Assembly (NCBI GenBank): GCA_949592205.1
Contig: CATIUR010000004.1
Location: 82,001,337 to 82,065,336, forward strand
DNA: 64,000 nucleotides
Reading direction: 5' to 3'
Source: Helichrysum umbraculigerum
Lineage: Eukaryota; Streptophyta; Magnoliopsida; Asterales; Asteraceae
In this document: piece by piece, positions 10,500 through 20,945 of the stretch
Layout: each line of letters begins with the position of its first letter
Position numbering within the stretch: the first letter of the stretch is position 1
The notes under the pieces: model-generated
What the model was told of the DNA's origin: nothing
The model's database searches: none
The model's input: only the letters and a program-made list of their open reading frames with translations
Made by a program: the position numbers and the translations under genes

Positions 10500-12500
10500 T
10501 CACTCTGGATTTCTCATTCCGTTCAGTTGAACCAACGTCTCAAATCTTGCTCTGTCGAACGCCTTTGTGTATAAGTCTGCTAAGTTATCCAATGATGGAA
10601 CCTTAACTAACTTTATCAATTTCTTTTCAGCACAATCTCTAATAAAATGATGTCGAATATCAATATGCTTAGTTTTACTGTGCTTCACCGGATTATTGGT
10701 GATCGACATAGTAGATTCGTTATCAATCATCATAGGAGTATTGGTTATATTTAACCCGTAATCTCGCAGTTGCTGTTGAATACAAAGTACTTGCGAGCAA
10801 CAGCTGCCAGCTGCAACATACTCAGCTTCACATGTAGAAATGGCTACTGAGGTTTGCTTCTTGCACTGCCAGGATACTAATCTACCTCCTAGGAATTGAC
10901 ATCCTCCGGTCGTAGATTTCCTATTCTGATTGCATCCTCCGTAATCCGAATCAGTATAAGCTACGAGATCTAAGTCTCCATCAATCGGATACCAAAGACC
11001 CAGCTTAGGTTTCCCTTTGAGGTAACGAAAAATTCGTTTAACAGCTTGCATGTGTGACTCTTTCGGATTAGCCTGATATCTTGCGCATAAACAAACAGCA
11101 AACATTATGTCAGGCCTAGAGGCTGTAAGATACATTAGTGATCCGATCATGGCTCTATAAAGAGTTGGATCCACATCGCTATCACTCGATGTATCTGGAC
11201 CTAGTCCATGATTGACTGGAATTGGAGTATTGTAGACCTTACTTTCATCCATCTTGAAGCGTTCTAATAGCTCATATGTATATTTAGATTGATGAATAAA
11301 GAATCCATCCTTCTTTTGATCAACTTGTAATCCTAAGAAGAAATTCAACTCTCCCATTGCAGACATTTCAAACCTTTTTCTCATGACTTTCTAGAATTCT
11401 TGACACATCTTTTCATCAGATGATCCGAAGATAATGTCATCAACATAAACTTGCACGAGAAGAAAGTCTTACTTTTTCCACTTCACAAACAGTGTACTAT
11501 CAATCGATCCTCTTGTAAATCCATTCTCAAGTAGATACGTTGATAGTGTTCCATACCATGCCCTAGGTGCTTGATGTAATCCATATAGAGCCTTATTCAA
11601 ACGATATACTCTATCTGGATACTCAGGATCAGCAAACCCTGGCGGTTGTGAAACATACACCAATTCTTCCACTTTGCCATACAAAAAGGCACTCTTAACA
11701 TCCAACTGATAAACCTTTATACCATAATATGATGCGAATGCTAAGAACACTCTAATTGCTTCTAGCCTAGCAACTGGTGCAAACACTTCATTGTAGTCAA
11801 TACCTTCTTATTGATTAAAACCTTGTACTACCAGACGAGCTTTATTGCGAGTAACAATTCCTTTATCATCTCTCTTGCACTTAAATACCCATCTAGTTCC
11901 AATTGGATATTCTCCCTTTGGTAGGTCAACCAACTCCCATACTTGTAATTTAGAGAACTGAGATAGTTCTTCTTGCATTGCTTCTACCCACGAGCTTTCT
12001 TTTAAAGCCATTTGAACATTTTTAGGCTCGACTTGTGAGATAAAGCATGAATATAGACATTGATTAGGAATCCCTGTCTCTTTCATTGCAGTATACAAGC
12101 TTTGGTATTCTAAGTTCTCAGACGTACTAGCTCTGGATTGATGCCTAGTTTGAACCGGAGTATTAATATCACCGATGATGTTTTCAACGGGATGATTCTT
12201 ACTCGTTCTAGTTGTAGTAACTGGTTCAACCGGTATCTCATCTTCTAAATTAGTACCAATCTCTTCCAATTCAGGTACATCTTCCGTACGAGCAGAAGAT
12301 ATCCTTAAGTGTTTCAAAGGGGTAAGTATATCATCAAACTTTGTATGAAGATCATCAAGATCTTCTGTTTCTTGAGACTTATCCTCTGAAGGTTGTTGTG
12401 ACTCACTTGTGGAAGCTTTATCTGAGTCAACATTAGTCTTAATTCCAGACTGCTTAACACTTGATGTTGAAGCGGGACCAATATTCTCATCTTCAAACAA
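10500..12500 (-). pseudogene. Copia pol, C-terminal half: reverse transcriptase and RNase H (broken)
   Basis: One frame on the minus strand from 12500, with in-frame stops near 11808, 11469 and 11391. It begins with the charged linker before RT. RT follows, with WVFKCKRDDKG, the KARLVVQGF block, the FAPVARLEAIR block and the catalytic YVDD near 11427. RNase H follows, with AYTDSDYGGC, KKQTSVAISTCEAEYVA and KHIDIRHHFIRD. It copies element RNA into DNA in the virus-like particle when intact. With three stop codons plus the upstream frameshift it cannot make a functional enzyme. At least the 11808 stop (TAA after the QGFNQ block) is a plausible C-to-T change. Confidence 0.88.
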
Positions 12501-12589
12501 TAAATGTTCAGCTATCTCTGAATCACTGACATAGTCACTAATAGGAACTTTAAATGATGCAAAAAGATCAGAATAATCAAATTGCCAAT

Positions 12590-13921
12590 CTAAGCCTTAT
12601 GAACATCCGGTGAGTAGCTCGTAACCTCAATATTATAAACTACCTCCAAACGTCCTGTGACTTTATTAAAGACTCTCTTGTTTGGCGAATTGGGCATATA
12701 ACCTAAGAAAAATCCTTCGTCAGCCTTCTCACCAAATTTTGCTTGATGTCCAGTCTTTAATATGGTGCATGAAACTCCAAAGGGTTCAAACCCTTTTAAG
12801 TTAGGTTTCTTATTGTTCAAAAGCTCATAACAAGTCTTGTTATGTCTCTTAACCGTAAGAACTCTATTAAGAACATAGCATGCTGTATTCACTGCTTCTG
12901 CCCAAAAGATGACCGGAAGCTTTGAATCAGCAAGCATTGTTCTAGCAGCTTCAATCAACGTCCTATTTTTCCTTTCAGCAACACCATTCTGTTGAGGTTC
13001 ATAAGGTGCATTGAATTGATGTAATATCCCTTTGCTTAAGCAATAGATATTCAACGTTGAATTTTTGAATTCTGTTCCATTGTCACTACGAATACGCTTA
13101 ACTCTCTTTTTATAGACATTCTCTACTAGATCAAAGAACTCAATTAGAATTCCAGGAGTCTCATCCTTTGATCCCAAAAAGAATACCCATGAGAATCTAG
13201 AATAATCATCTGTGACAACCAAACAGTACCATTTGCCACCTATACTTCTCTTGCTTATTGGGCCAAAGAGATCATGTAGCAATTCAAATGGAGAGGAGAT
13301 GGAGTTTTCAGTCTTAGGTCTGTGTGGTTTCTTGTGCTGCTTTCCTTTCATGCAAGGAACACACTTATCCTCAGACTCGAAACGTTTTTGTGGTACACCT
13401 AGAACCAAACCATTTTTGGTTATATAATTCATCTTTCTCCAGTTCAGGTGTGCCATTCTCCTATGCCATAACAATGCGTCTGTTTCCGAAGCCTTGGATA
13501 ATAAACATGTAGACACCATTGAAGAGTTAGGAACACCCATGTTGATAGCATAGATGTCCTTTTTCCTTGGCGCCCTCATCAATATCCATTCATCAGGAAT
13601 TTTAAAACCTGGCTTCAGGACTAAGGCCTCATTTTCATTGAAATAAACTGGATGACCTTTGTCACAGACTTGGGAAACACTCACTAGGTTGTGAGTTAGT
13701 TCTTCAACATAGTTCACATCCTCAAGAGTCAAAGTTCCATTTGAAACTTTTCCTTTTCCCGAAATTACTCCTCCTTTATCTCCTGCAAAATTTACTTTTT
13801 GCTTGAGACTCTCCTTGAAGTCCTTCAGTAGACTTCTTTCTCCTGTCATGTGCCTCGAGCATCCACTGTCTACATACCACCAGCTGTCCTTGTTCACAGC
13901 ATGCTCCTGCACATAACACAA
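12590..13921 (-). pseudogene. Copia pol, N-terminal half: protease and integrase (frameshifted at its end)
   Basis: The frame opens beside the end of gag. The aspartic protease motif is WWYVDSGCSRHMTG. The integrase zinc finger (LLWHRRMAHLNW, later CVPCMKGKQ) is followed by the catalytic core with Asp in LVVTDDYSRFSWVF, Asp in IRSDNGTEFKN and Glu in NGVAERKNRTLIEAARTML, then the FFLGYMPNSP block. The frame stops at 12590, but the coding signal continues in another frame towards 12500, so a one-base indel lies near 12590. Gag and this frame differ by one, and the join (13921-13929) could be crossed by frameshifting or by splicing at the acceptor-like TTATGTGCAG. I cannot tell which. Confidence 0.88.
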
Positions 13922-13928
13922 AATACGA

Positions 13929-16745
13929 TCAGTTATCTAGAGGGACCCAAGCCATTACGGTCTTGGTTTGTCCCTTATCATCAACAAACTTAAGCTCTTT
14001 AAAATAACCATCCTTCCCATCAGGAGCTTTGGTTACTTTTGAATTAGCTTTAGTTTGTGGACGATCAGCCTTAAGAGGTGAATTTGAAGAGAACCTCTTA
14101 GGCACATAATTATGAGCTCTATTATGATAATTATAATTAAACTCATGTGATCGCGAAGTAGTACCACTCTCATAATGACTATGGCCTCTACTTGGAGTTC
14201 TAAACCTCGACGGTGTCACATCCCTAGACTTATAGACAGAATTATCATTTTGAGTATATGGCCGTTTAGGTTTAGGTGGGGAGACACTATGTTTACCATC
14301 TCTTTTAAGAATGTTAACAGGTTTATTACCTAACTTAGGTTTGGTATCTAACCCATCTACAGTCATACTAGAGTCGGTCTGTGTCTTTTCATCCATCACA
14401 AGCTTATGTGGTGTTTCAGGCTTTTTGTTAGGACAACACGAAGCCACGTGTCCCTTTTGATGACACTTGAAACATGACATCTGCTTGCGTGATTTACTCA
14501 CTTTTGCTTTCTCATCCGGAGTCTTAGGCACTAAAGGTTTAAAATGTTCCTTATCAACTTTATCATCAATCTTAGCATCGTTAATCACTCCACCCGATAC
14601 AAACTGTATTTTGGTGAACTGAGAAGCCTTGCTATTATCTAATGATACGTTCTTAATAACATCTTTCTGTGCCTCTGACTGTTTAGGTTTATCAGCTACT
14701 GAACTCTCAGGATTAACTTCAGTCATCTCAGAATCATCAGGAATAGGAGTGTAATTGGCATTAAAAGGAGGGGATACATCATTGTAACCTAACCCAGTCT
14801 TATCCTTTACACTACGTTGAGCATCTAACATTTTATCCATTTGAGATGTCCTATAGTTCTCAAGTTTACGGTTTTGCTCAATTAACCTTAAGTTAAGGTT
14901 CACTATTTCCTGATCCTTACTAGCAATTGTCTCATTTAAGTCTTTGATATTCATATAGAGACCATCTATGACAACAGATTTTTCACTTATGGTATCTCTA
15001 AGTTTTGTTCTATCCGAAGCATCAGACTTAATTTTATCTTTTAAGACTTGTTTATCATCACTTAATCTACGAATATCCATAATAGCTTGATCAAGTTCAG
15101 ATCTAACAGTCTTATAGGATTCCTTATCCATATTCAATTGTGATGACAGATTGCTATTTGACACAGTTAAAACACTATTTTGAGATTGTAAATCAGTAAC
15201 TAAGTAACAAACATCAGCAAGATTAAGAATATCTAAACATACCTTCTTCTTGTCAGTTTGTAATTCAGCCATGCGTGCCACAAATTCTTCAGGACTCATA
15301 TCTGGAGTTGAATCCATATATAGCACGTCATCATCACTTGCCTTCACTTCAGACTCAGGCACCTCTACTTTCTGTTCCATATCAGTGGGCATGTAGGACA
15401 CTGATCCAGCAGTTGTCTCTTCGATCTCGGCCATCAAGGCTTCCTCAGAATGAGCTTGCCAATCATAAGAGCCATCCAACTGCTTCACCACTAAGGCTTC
15501 GGAAGCAAGAGTACTTCCCGAACCTTGTTTTCCTTGTGCTTCTACTTTAAGTCTTTGGCATTCTCTAGCAAAATGACCAATACCCTGACAGTTAAAGCAT
15601 CTGACCTTGGTTTTATCAAACCCTGATCTATTGCCCAACACCTTTATACCAGTTCTCTTGAGGAAATTTTTAACTTTTCTTGAAACTAATGCTAACATCT
15701 CTTGAAGTTCCAATTCCTCAACATAATCCGGATCTATCTGCTCATAATCCTCGTCAAATAGAACAGGATCATTGATCTTTCCCTCTATGTAGTTCTCATA
15801 TGATGCAACAAAGGAAGCAAGAATAGACAGTTGCTGTTCAGCAGATTTCACACTCATCGGCATCTTCTGATGCTCTTGAGGTGACTTCTCAGAATTCTTT
15901 CCCTTTGTCTCATCACTAGAGGAGGAAATAAAGCACAGATCTTCAGAAATCAGTTCTCCATTTTCACTAGTATCACCAACTAACAGTGCAGTGGTCGAAC
16001 TAGATGACGCAGTCGAAAGACTTGACTTTCCATGATACAACCCAGGGTTCTGAACCTGATCAGAATCACTATCTCTTGACTTTCTGGAGAAATCATAACC
16101 TTTCAGCTTGTCAATGACTTGCTCTAAGGTCATAGTAGAATACCTGGTTTCGTTATCCTTAATCATAACGCCATACATTTCCCATTTAGAAGGCAAACCC
16201 TCAAGAAACTTGTCGGTTTTAGCTACTTCTTCTTCAACAATCTCATGGTATTCTAATTCACTTAGCAGATGGTAGAAACGCGTGACATAGGCATCAAGAT
16301 CTTCTCCTTTTAAAGCTTTAAACATAGTAAACTGCTTTTTGAGAAGACTCCTCTTGCCAGCTCTCACATGTGGACTTCCCTCACCTCTTTTCTCTAGAGC
16401 TTCCCAGAGCGTTCTAGCAGTATGAAAAGACTTCAGTTGATGAGCAATCTCTTTAGGAAGACACATCTTTATGCATGAATGTGCTTTATTTTCATTTCTG
16501 TAAGCTTCCTTTTCTTGATCACTCATGTTCGCATAGGTAAGAACCATAGTGGCATTTTGAACAGTTTGAGTAGGTGCGGTGTATCCACTCTTGATACACA
16601 TCCAGATTGACAGGTCATGGAATCTACAGTAAGATTCAAATATGTCCTTCCAATTGTAGTAATCTTCGATCCTTAACAACTTAGGTGGAACGTTTGACTT
16701 TCCCACCTCGTGATCCATTTCGATCATTCTACTTAAGTCAGACAT
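13929..16745 (-). CDS. gag: Copia Gag polyprotein, 938 aa, two zinc knuckles
   Basis: Starts ATG at 16745 (MSDLSRMIEMDHEV) and is open to 13929. The N-terminal 220 residues form the retrotransposon Gag (UBN2-like) capsid region with LRIEDYYNWKDIFESYCRFH and LKGEDLDAYVTRFYHLLSEL. A first CCHC knuckle CFNCQGIGHFAREC is near residues 382-395. A long coiled-coil-like region rich in Leu, Lys and Asp follows (about 500-640), then a second CCHC knuckle CFKCHQKGHVASCC near 756-769 and a basic Ser/Arg/Tyr-rich tail. At 938 residues it is much longer than Tnt1-type Gag, as in Sireviruses. It would build the cytoplasmic particle and package RNA. It is the only pol-side gene of this element that remains open. 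Confidence 0.9.
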   Translation of the reverse strand: MSDLSRMIEMDHEVGKSNVPPKLLRIEDYYNWKDIFESYCRFHDLSIWMCIKSGYTAPTQTVQNATMVLTYANMSDQEKEAYRNENKAHSCIKMCLPKEIAHQLKSFHTARTLWEALEKRGEGSPHVRAGKRSLLKKQFTMFKALKGEDLDAYVTRFYHLLSELEYHEIVEEEVAKTDKFLEGLPSKWEMYGVMIKDNETRYSTMTLEQVIDKLKGYDFSRKSRDSDSDQVQNPGLYHGKSSLSTASSSSTTALLVGDTSENGELISEDLCFISSSSDETKGKNSEKSPQEHQKMPMSVKSAEQQLSILASFVASYENYIEGKINDPVLFDEDYEQIDPDYVEELELQEMLALVSRKVKNFLKRTGIKVLGNRSGFDKTKVRCFNCQGIGHFARECQRLKVEAQGKQGSGSTLASEALVVKQLDGSYDWQAHSEEALMAEIEETTAGSVSYMPTDMEQKVEVPESEVKASDDDVLYMDSTPDMSPEEFVARMAELQTDKKKVCLDILNLADVCYLVTDLQSQNSVLTVSNSNLSSQLNMDKESYKTVRSELDQAIMDIRRLSDDKQVLKDKIKSDASDRTKLRDTISEKSVVIDGLYMNIKDLNETIASKDQEIVNLNLRLIEQNRKLENYRTSQMDKMLDAQRSVKDKTGLGYNDVSPPFNANYTPIPDDSEMTEVNPESSVADKPKQSEAQKDVIKNVSLDNSKASQFTKIQFVSGGVINDAKIDDKVDKEHFKPLVPKTPDEKAKVSKSRKQMSCFKCHQKGHVASCCPNKKPETPHKLVMDEKTQTDSSMTVDGLDTKPKLGNKPVNILKRDGKHSVSPPKPKRPYTQNDNSVYKSRDVTPSRFRTPSRGHSHYESGTTSRSHEFNYNYHNRAHNYVPKRFSSNSPLKADRPQTKANSKVTKAPDGKDGYFKELKFVDDKGQTKTVMAWVPLDN

Positions 16746-17190
16746 CTTAAAAACGTAAAATTAAACTGTTTCGCGAATTCAGAAAACTCAGCTCGCAAGA
16801 CTCAGCTCAACTCGCAATCTCAACTCGAATCGCAGAATACGTCGATTCGTAAGCCTCAGTTCGGATTGCTAAAGATGTCGATTCGCAAGTGATGTCAATT
16901 CGCGAGGGATCTCGGTTCGACTCGCAAGCCTCAGTTCGACTCGCTAGTTCAACTCGGTTCGTAGGCGAAGCTGGAACCCTAATCTCGACTCGCGAAACAG
17001 CTGTTAAACCCGAAAACGAAATTTTAAGGTATTTTTACGACTGAAACTAAGAATTTCGACCGTAAACAAACCCTAAAACGTCCAGAGAATGATTTTGATC
17101 GTTAGTATTGCAAGAAAGCACGTAAAAACGACCCGAATCAAAAACGCAATATTACTAAAACTTATGAACACACTCGTATTTAGCCCGAAA
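16746..17190 (-). other. Copia 5' leader, CTCGC-motif rich
   Basis: Untranslated leader between primer site and gag. The segment 16775-17000 repeats AACTCGC, GATTCGC and TCGACTCGC-like motifs roughly every 10-20 bases. The same vocabulary occurs in the LTR (3185-3330) and in the block before the third gene (8405-9060), suggesting an element-specific cis motif. Confidence 0.55.
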
Positions 17191-17202
17191 GCTCTGATAC
17201 CA
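17191..17202 (-). other. Primer-binding site (initiator Met-tRNA) of the Copia element
   Basis: Minus-strand TGGTATCAGAGC, two bases downstream of the 5' LTR, is the standard plant site for minus-strand DNA priming by tRNA-iMet. Confidence 0.92.
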
Positions 17203-17204
17203 GA

Positions 17205-17773
17205 GGTAAGTCCCCTAGTTCTAGGATCGATAACTTCGTTATCTGTAGTATTAAGGTGCGGAATCCCTCAATACGGCGTTATCTTACTAGTAACGAATAC
17301 GTTCGTAATTGCGTTTATAAAGCTTTACTTTAAACGAATAATACGTCAAAGCCTAGCCGTTAGGTATATGTTTTTCTCTGGGTTACTGAGTTCGCAGATC
17401 AGCAAAAGTATCAAAAGTGTTAACGATTTTCTAAGAGAAAATCGTTTATATAATCTGTCTTAGCTCGGCTCGCATGGGCCGGCGAGTCCAGCCCAACTCG
17501 CAGCCCAAGTCCATTAACTCGGCTCGCCAGACACTTCCTGCGAATCCAGTTCTCATCTCGCCTCGTTAGGCTCGCAACCTGAGAACTCAACTCGCAGCAA
17601 ACGTATTTATTTCGTATTTAATTATTCGTCTAACTTAACACAATAATATGTTTAACGAATATTACTAACAAAACAAATATTTATTTACAAATCTAAACCA
17701 ATGTACAAATGCAATAATAATTACACCAGTCCTATTTCAAGCTAGATCTGTTGTCACAATCTATGTCCCAACA
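17205..17773 (-). repeat. 5' LTR of the Sirevirus-like Copia element
   Basis: 569 bp, starting TGTTGGGACA on the minus strand at 17773. It differs from the 3' LTR at about a dozen positions, including the terminal base next to the primer site (GG versus TG on the plus strand). TATA-like box and hairpin at 17422-17452. Confidence 0.92.
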
Positions 17774-18152
17774 ATCATTTTGGTTGAAGTATTTCACCCA
17801 ATACTTAATGTTTCAGTTATAAAATATAACTTAGCTTAGTTTTTAATTGTTGTACGGTTAATATTTTAATCGCATAGACGTTATTTGTACTATACGAAGT
17901 GTAATTGAAATATTATAAAAATAATATTTTGGATATAATATCGTTATTTAATAAAATTGATCACCAACGTCCGTATTTAATTGAACCGAATTACATTCGA
18001 TTTAAATTTGTGTACGATCTAATCTAATCGCATATTTGTATATATTCGTCAATATATATTTCGATACATAAATTACCCTAATCAAAGGGCTAATTACATG
18101 TATTACAGAGAATTAGGCACTAATCACTAGTCCTAATTTGAAGGGTGTTACA
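17774..18152 (-). repeat. Minus-strand Gypsy-type LTR, right (5' terminal) fragment
   Basis: Read on the minus strand from 18152 it begins TGTAACACCC, followed by 'aaattaggactagtg', matching the start of the solo LTR at 35794 over about 300 bp. It is the continuation of 1611-2930 across the Copia insertion. Positions 17774-17778 (ATCAT) are the second copy of the Copia target duplication. Confidence 0.8.
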
Positions 18153-18155
18153 ATA

Positions 18156-18341
18156 CTCCCTCCGTCCCATAATAAGTGTCTCGCTTACTATTTTGGGACG
18201 TCCCAAAATAAGTGTCCAGATTCCCTTTCAGCCAATCAGAAAAGACTTTAGTGGGTAAAGATGAGATGTTATTGGTAGATAGTGACTTTCCTTATACTGT
18301 GTGCATTTTTACATGAGACATTTATTTTGGGACGGAGGGAG
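18156..18341. mobile_element. Stowaway-type MITE, 186 bp
   Basis: Terminal inverted repeats CTCCCTCCGTCCCA and TGGGACGGAGGGAG, flanked by TA on both sides (18154-18155 and 18342-18343), the target duplication of Tc1/mariner elements. No coding capacity. An internal 'tattttgggacgtcccaaaata' palindrome is present. Confidence 0.85.
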
Positions 18342-18780
18342 TATATTCATATCCAATAAAGATGGTTGCATTTAATAGTATCAGCCAACCGTACGTCTTT
18401 CTTTCTATTAAGATCAAACAATTACTCTTTAATAATTGTATAACAAACATGACACTTAAGCAGGGGTGGTGAGGGCGTACGCAGCCGCCTCTGCAAGAAA
18501 TTTTAAATTACGTAAAAAGAAATATTTTAAAGATATTAATGATATTTAAAAAATTTACCCTCACAAAACTATAAAAAAAAAAAAAAAAATCTCGCCCCCT
18601 CGATTGAATTTTCTTAATCTACCTCTGCCATTAATATATTAGCGAAACACATTAAATAAAGGGCATTTTGAGGGTAAAATGGAAATGAGTTTCATGACAG
18701 AAAGTCTAAATCATTCGATGTTCATTTTCATACCCATTCCTACTTATTAAAATCATCGATTCATACGCACCGTAAATTAA

Positions 18781-18898
18781 AGGGTGATAATCCGTACACC
18801 ATCAAAAATCATCTGTAACTGTGTTTTACAGTACAATACCAAAAAACATATTTAATGATGTAAGGATAATTTTTGATATTGTACGGATCACTCCCCTA
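18781..18898. mobile_element. Candidate small inverted-repeat element (MITE-like), about 118 bp
   Basis: The left end 'agggtgataatccgtaca..atcaaaaat' and the complement of the right end 'aggggagtgatccgtaca..atcaaaaat' match over about 33 bp with a few differences and one small gap. No clear target duplication was found. Confidence 0.42.
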
Positions 18899-20314
18899 GA
18901 TTAAATGTCGATGATGATGATGATGAAAAGAAATGAAACGTAGGAATTGGAGGACAAGAGTGTGTAAATGGGGTTTTGTGTGTAAGAGAGGAAAGGGTAT
19001 GAAACACACATTCCGAGGTAGAAAGATGACAAACAGATGGAAAGTGTAGAAGAAAAAGAAAAGCGAGTCGGAAATGGTCACTTTCTTGAAGGGAACATAT
19101 GGCAAACTTTTATCCTGCCATTTTTGACAATATATTGGGGTCATTGCCCTGACCATCCTCACATCACGTACACTGCTTTCCTTTCCTTTCCTTTCCTTTC
19201 CTTTCCTTTTTCTACCCCCATCACCTTTTTTTCTTTTGTCATTTTATGGATGTTACACCTTTCCATCAAATCCTACATTTTCTTCTAAAATTGCTTCCAG
19301 TTAAGTTAAATACCGAGTATTTTCATTATTATTGAATGAATTAGACTTCATTCCACAACGTGCGACAGTCCAATAACCTTCCAAGGAGTGGTAATTAGAT
19401 GACATTCGTCTATGTATCTTTATTTATATTTTATGTTGTATTAAAATAAATGTTCACAGCTAATTAAAAATCAAAAATAAAAATTAACGATGATAGTTTA
19501 TACAATAAGAGTATAATGTTTGAATATTACTAAGAACGTGTACATTTTGACTAGGAGATTGAGAGTATATGATTTTACGACTAACATTCATCATGATGAC
19601 TAACAAGAATGTCACGACTAAATTCTGAATAGTACGTACTATTTTTTATTTTGTCGTTGTTTGCGACATTCATGATGGCTTAAATTTTGGTATAGATCTT
19701 TATCATTTTGCCATCTGTGTTATGCTCAAATGGGAAGAACATCGGGTCCATCATTGGAACATTGTTTCCCTATTTGTTTGTGGTATGTGTTATCTGCAAT
19801 CAGGTGTAGCTAATGGAAATACATAATCTTGATTCCTTGGAATCTAATGTTGAAGATTAGCCTAATCCTTAAAAAAGGGTTGGTTGGTGTTTGGCTGAAT
19901 ATATATTTGATAAAACTTGTCAATATATTATCATGTGTACGTTTTAAAAAACAAGGTTTAGTTTAAACGGTAGGAATCTTTTAGGTTCAGTTTGTTACTT
20001 CAACGCGTTTTAATGTATCTTATGAATGTTCTTCCACTCACAAAAAAGCTTATCGTCTTTGTGCGTTTAGCACACTCATTTATGAAGAAAAGCAAGGTAA
20101 ATTATCCTTCTTTGTTGGAACTATAAAGTGAACACATAATCATCCAATAAAATTATAGATTCACGAAAACGCATATCATTGGTGAACGTCTCAAGGACTC
20201 TAAATTGTATCATAATCTAACAATCTAGCAATTGACACTTCTAGTTAATCTCTATTGTTTCACCAAGTACATACAAATATATAGATCTATATCATATGTT
20301 ATAATATTACTTCA

Positions 20315-20600
20315 GGGTTAAAGCTGCATATCGGCAACGAACTTTCACTTTTGTACCGAGTTAGGTAACGAACCGATTTTATTATTAATATATTCAATTT
20401 TTTTGTCGAGTTAAGTAATATTTATTATGTGGCATATTACCGCAATGCCACCTAGAACAATTTAAATAATGCCACGTAATGCATATTACCTAACTCGACA
20501 AAAAAAATTGAAAGTTAGCTACCTACATTAGTCATAAACCGGTCCATTACCTAACTCGGTAAAAATGTAAAACTTGATTACTTATCTCTAGCTTTTACCC
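20315..20600. mobile_element. MULE-type MITE, 286 bp, with 9-bp target duplication
   Basis: Ends are GGGTTAAAGCT and the complement of AGCTTTTACCC. Long inner arms share 'accgagttaggtaa' and 'gtcgagttaagtaata', so most of the element folds back on itself. The flanks attacttca (20306-20314) and attacttta (20601-20609) agree at eight of nine bases, the duplication length of Mutator-like elements. Non-coding. Confidence 0.65.
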
Positions 20601-20872
20601 ATTACTTTATCTAATACGGAGTACATATTTTTTAAAGACAGCTAAAAATATGAATATAGTTGTTGATAAAGAAAAAGAAAATAATATAGAAAAATAGATA
20701 CCTTCTGGCAAGTTCATGTGAGGTACTGTCACCCACTCCCTACCATCCAACACGACTGTGGTGCCTACTTCTCACACCTCTTTCCACACCAATTTCTAAC
20801 TTCACATATTCAGAGTCTCTACATTCACCCACACATTGTTAAAGTTTTGTTTCACATCCACATTTTAGCTAA

Positions 20873-20945
20873 TTATTGTTTTTGTATGTTTAAATGATGT
20901 TTTTGTATGTTTAAATGATTATTGTTTTTGTATGTTTAAATGATT
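20873..20945. repeat. Short tandem repeat, about three 22-bp units
   Basis: Units built on 'attgtttttgtatgtttaaatg' are repeated directly, one shortened at the start. Simple array, no function suggested. Confidence 0.7.

Larger units (their letters stand above)
2931..17773 (-). mobile_element. Sirevirus-like Copia LTR retrotransposon, 14,843 bp
   Basis: Two 569-bp LTRs (2931-3499 and 17205-17773) flank an internal region read on the minus strand. A 5-bp target duplication ATCAT is present at 2926-2930 and 17774-17778. A primer site complementary to initiator Met-tRNA abuts the 5' LTR and a purine tract abuts the 3' LTR. Order in sense is leader, Gag with two zinc knuckles, protease-integrase, RT-RNase H, a long non-coding block, then a multi-exon third gene. 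Integrase before RT defines Copia; a large extra gene between pol and 3' LTR and repeated purine tracts are Sirevirus traits. LTRs differ at about a dozen sites by eye, so the insertion is recent but not the newest here. Pol is disabled. Confidence 0.93.

Noticed and set aside
13212..13512. Plus-strand ORFs opposite the Copia and chromovirus pol genes (also 15275-15550, 45582-45874)
   Set aside because: Antisense shadows of clear minus-strand integrase, Gag and protease frames.
18896..19288. Possible small host gene
   Set aside because: Short opposing ORFs around a CTTTC run with no domain and no splice signals I could trust.
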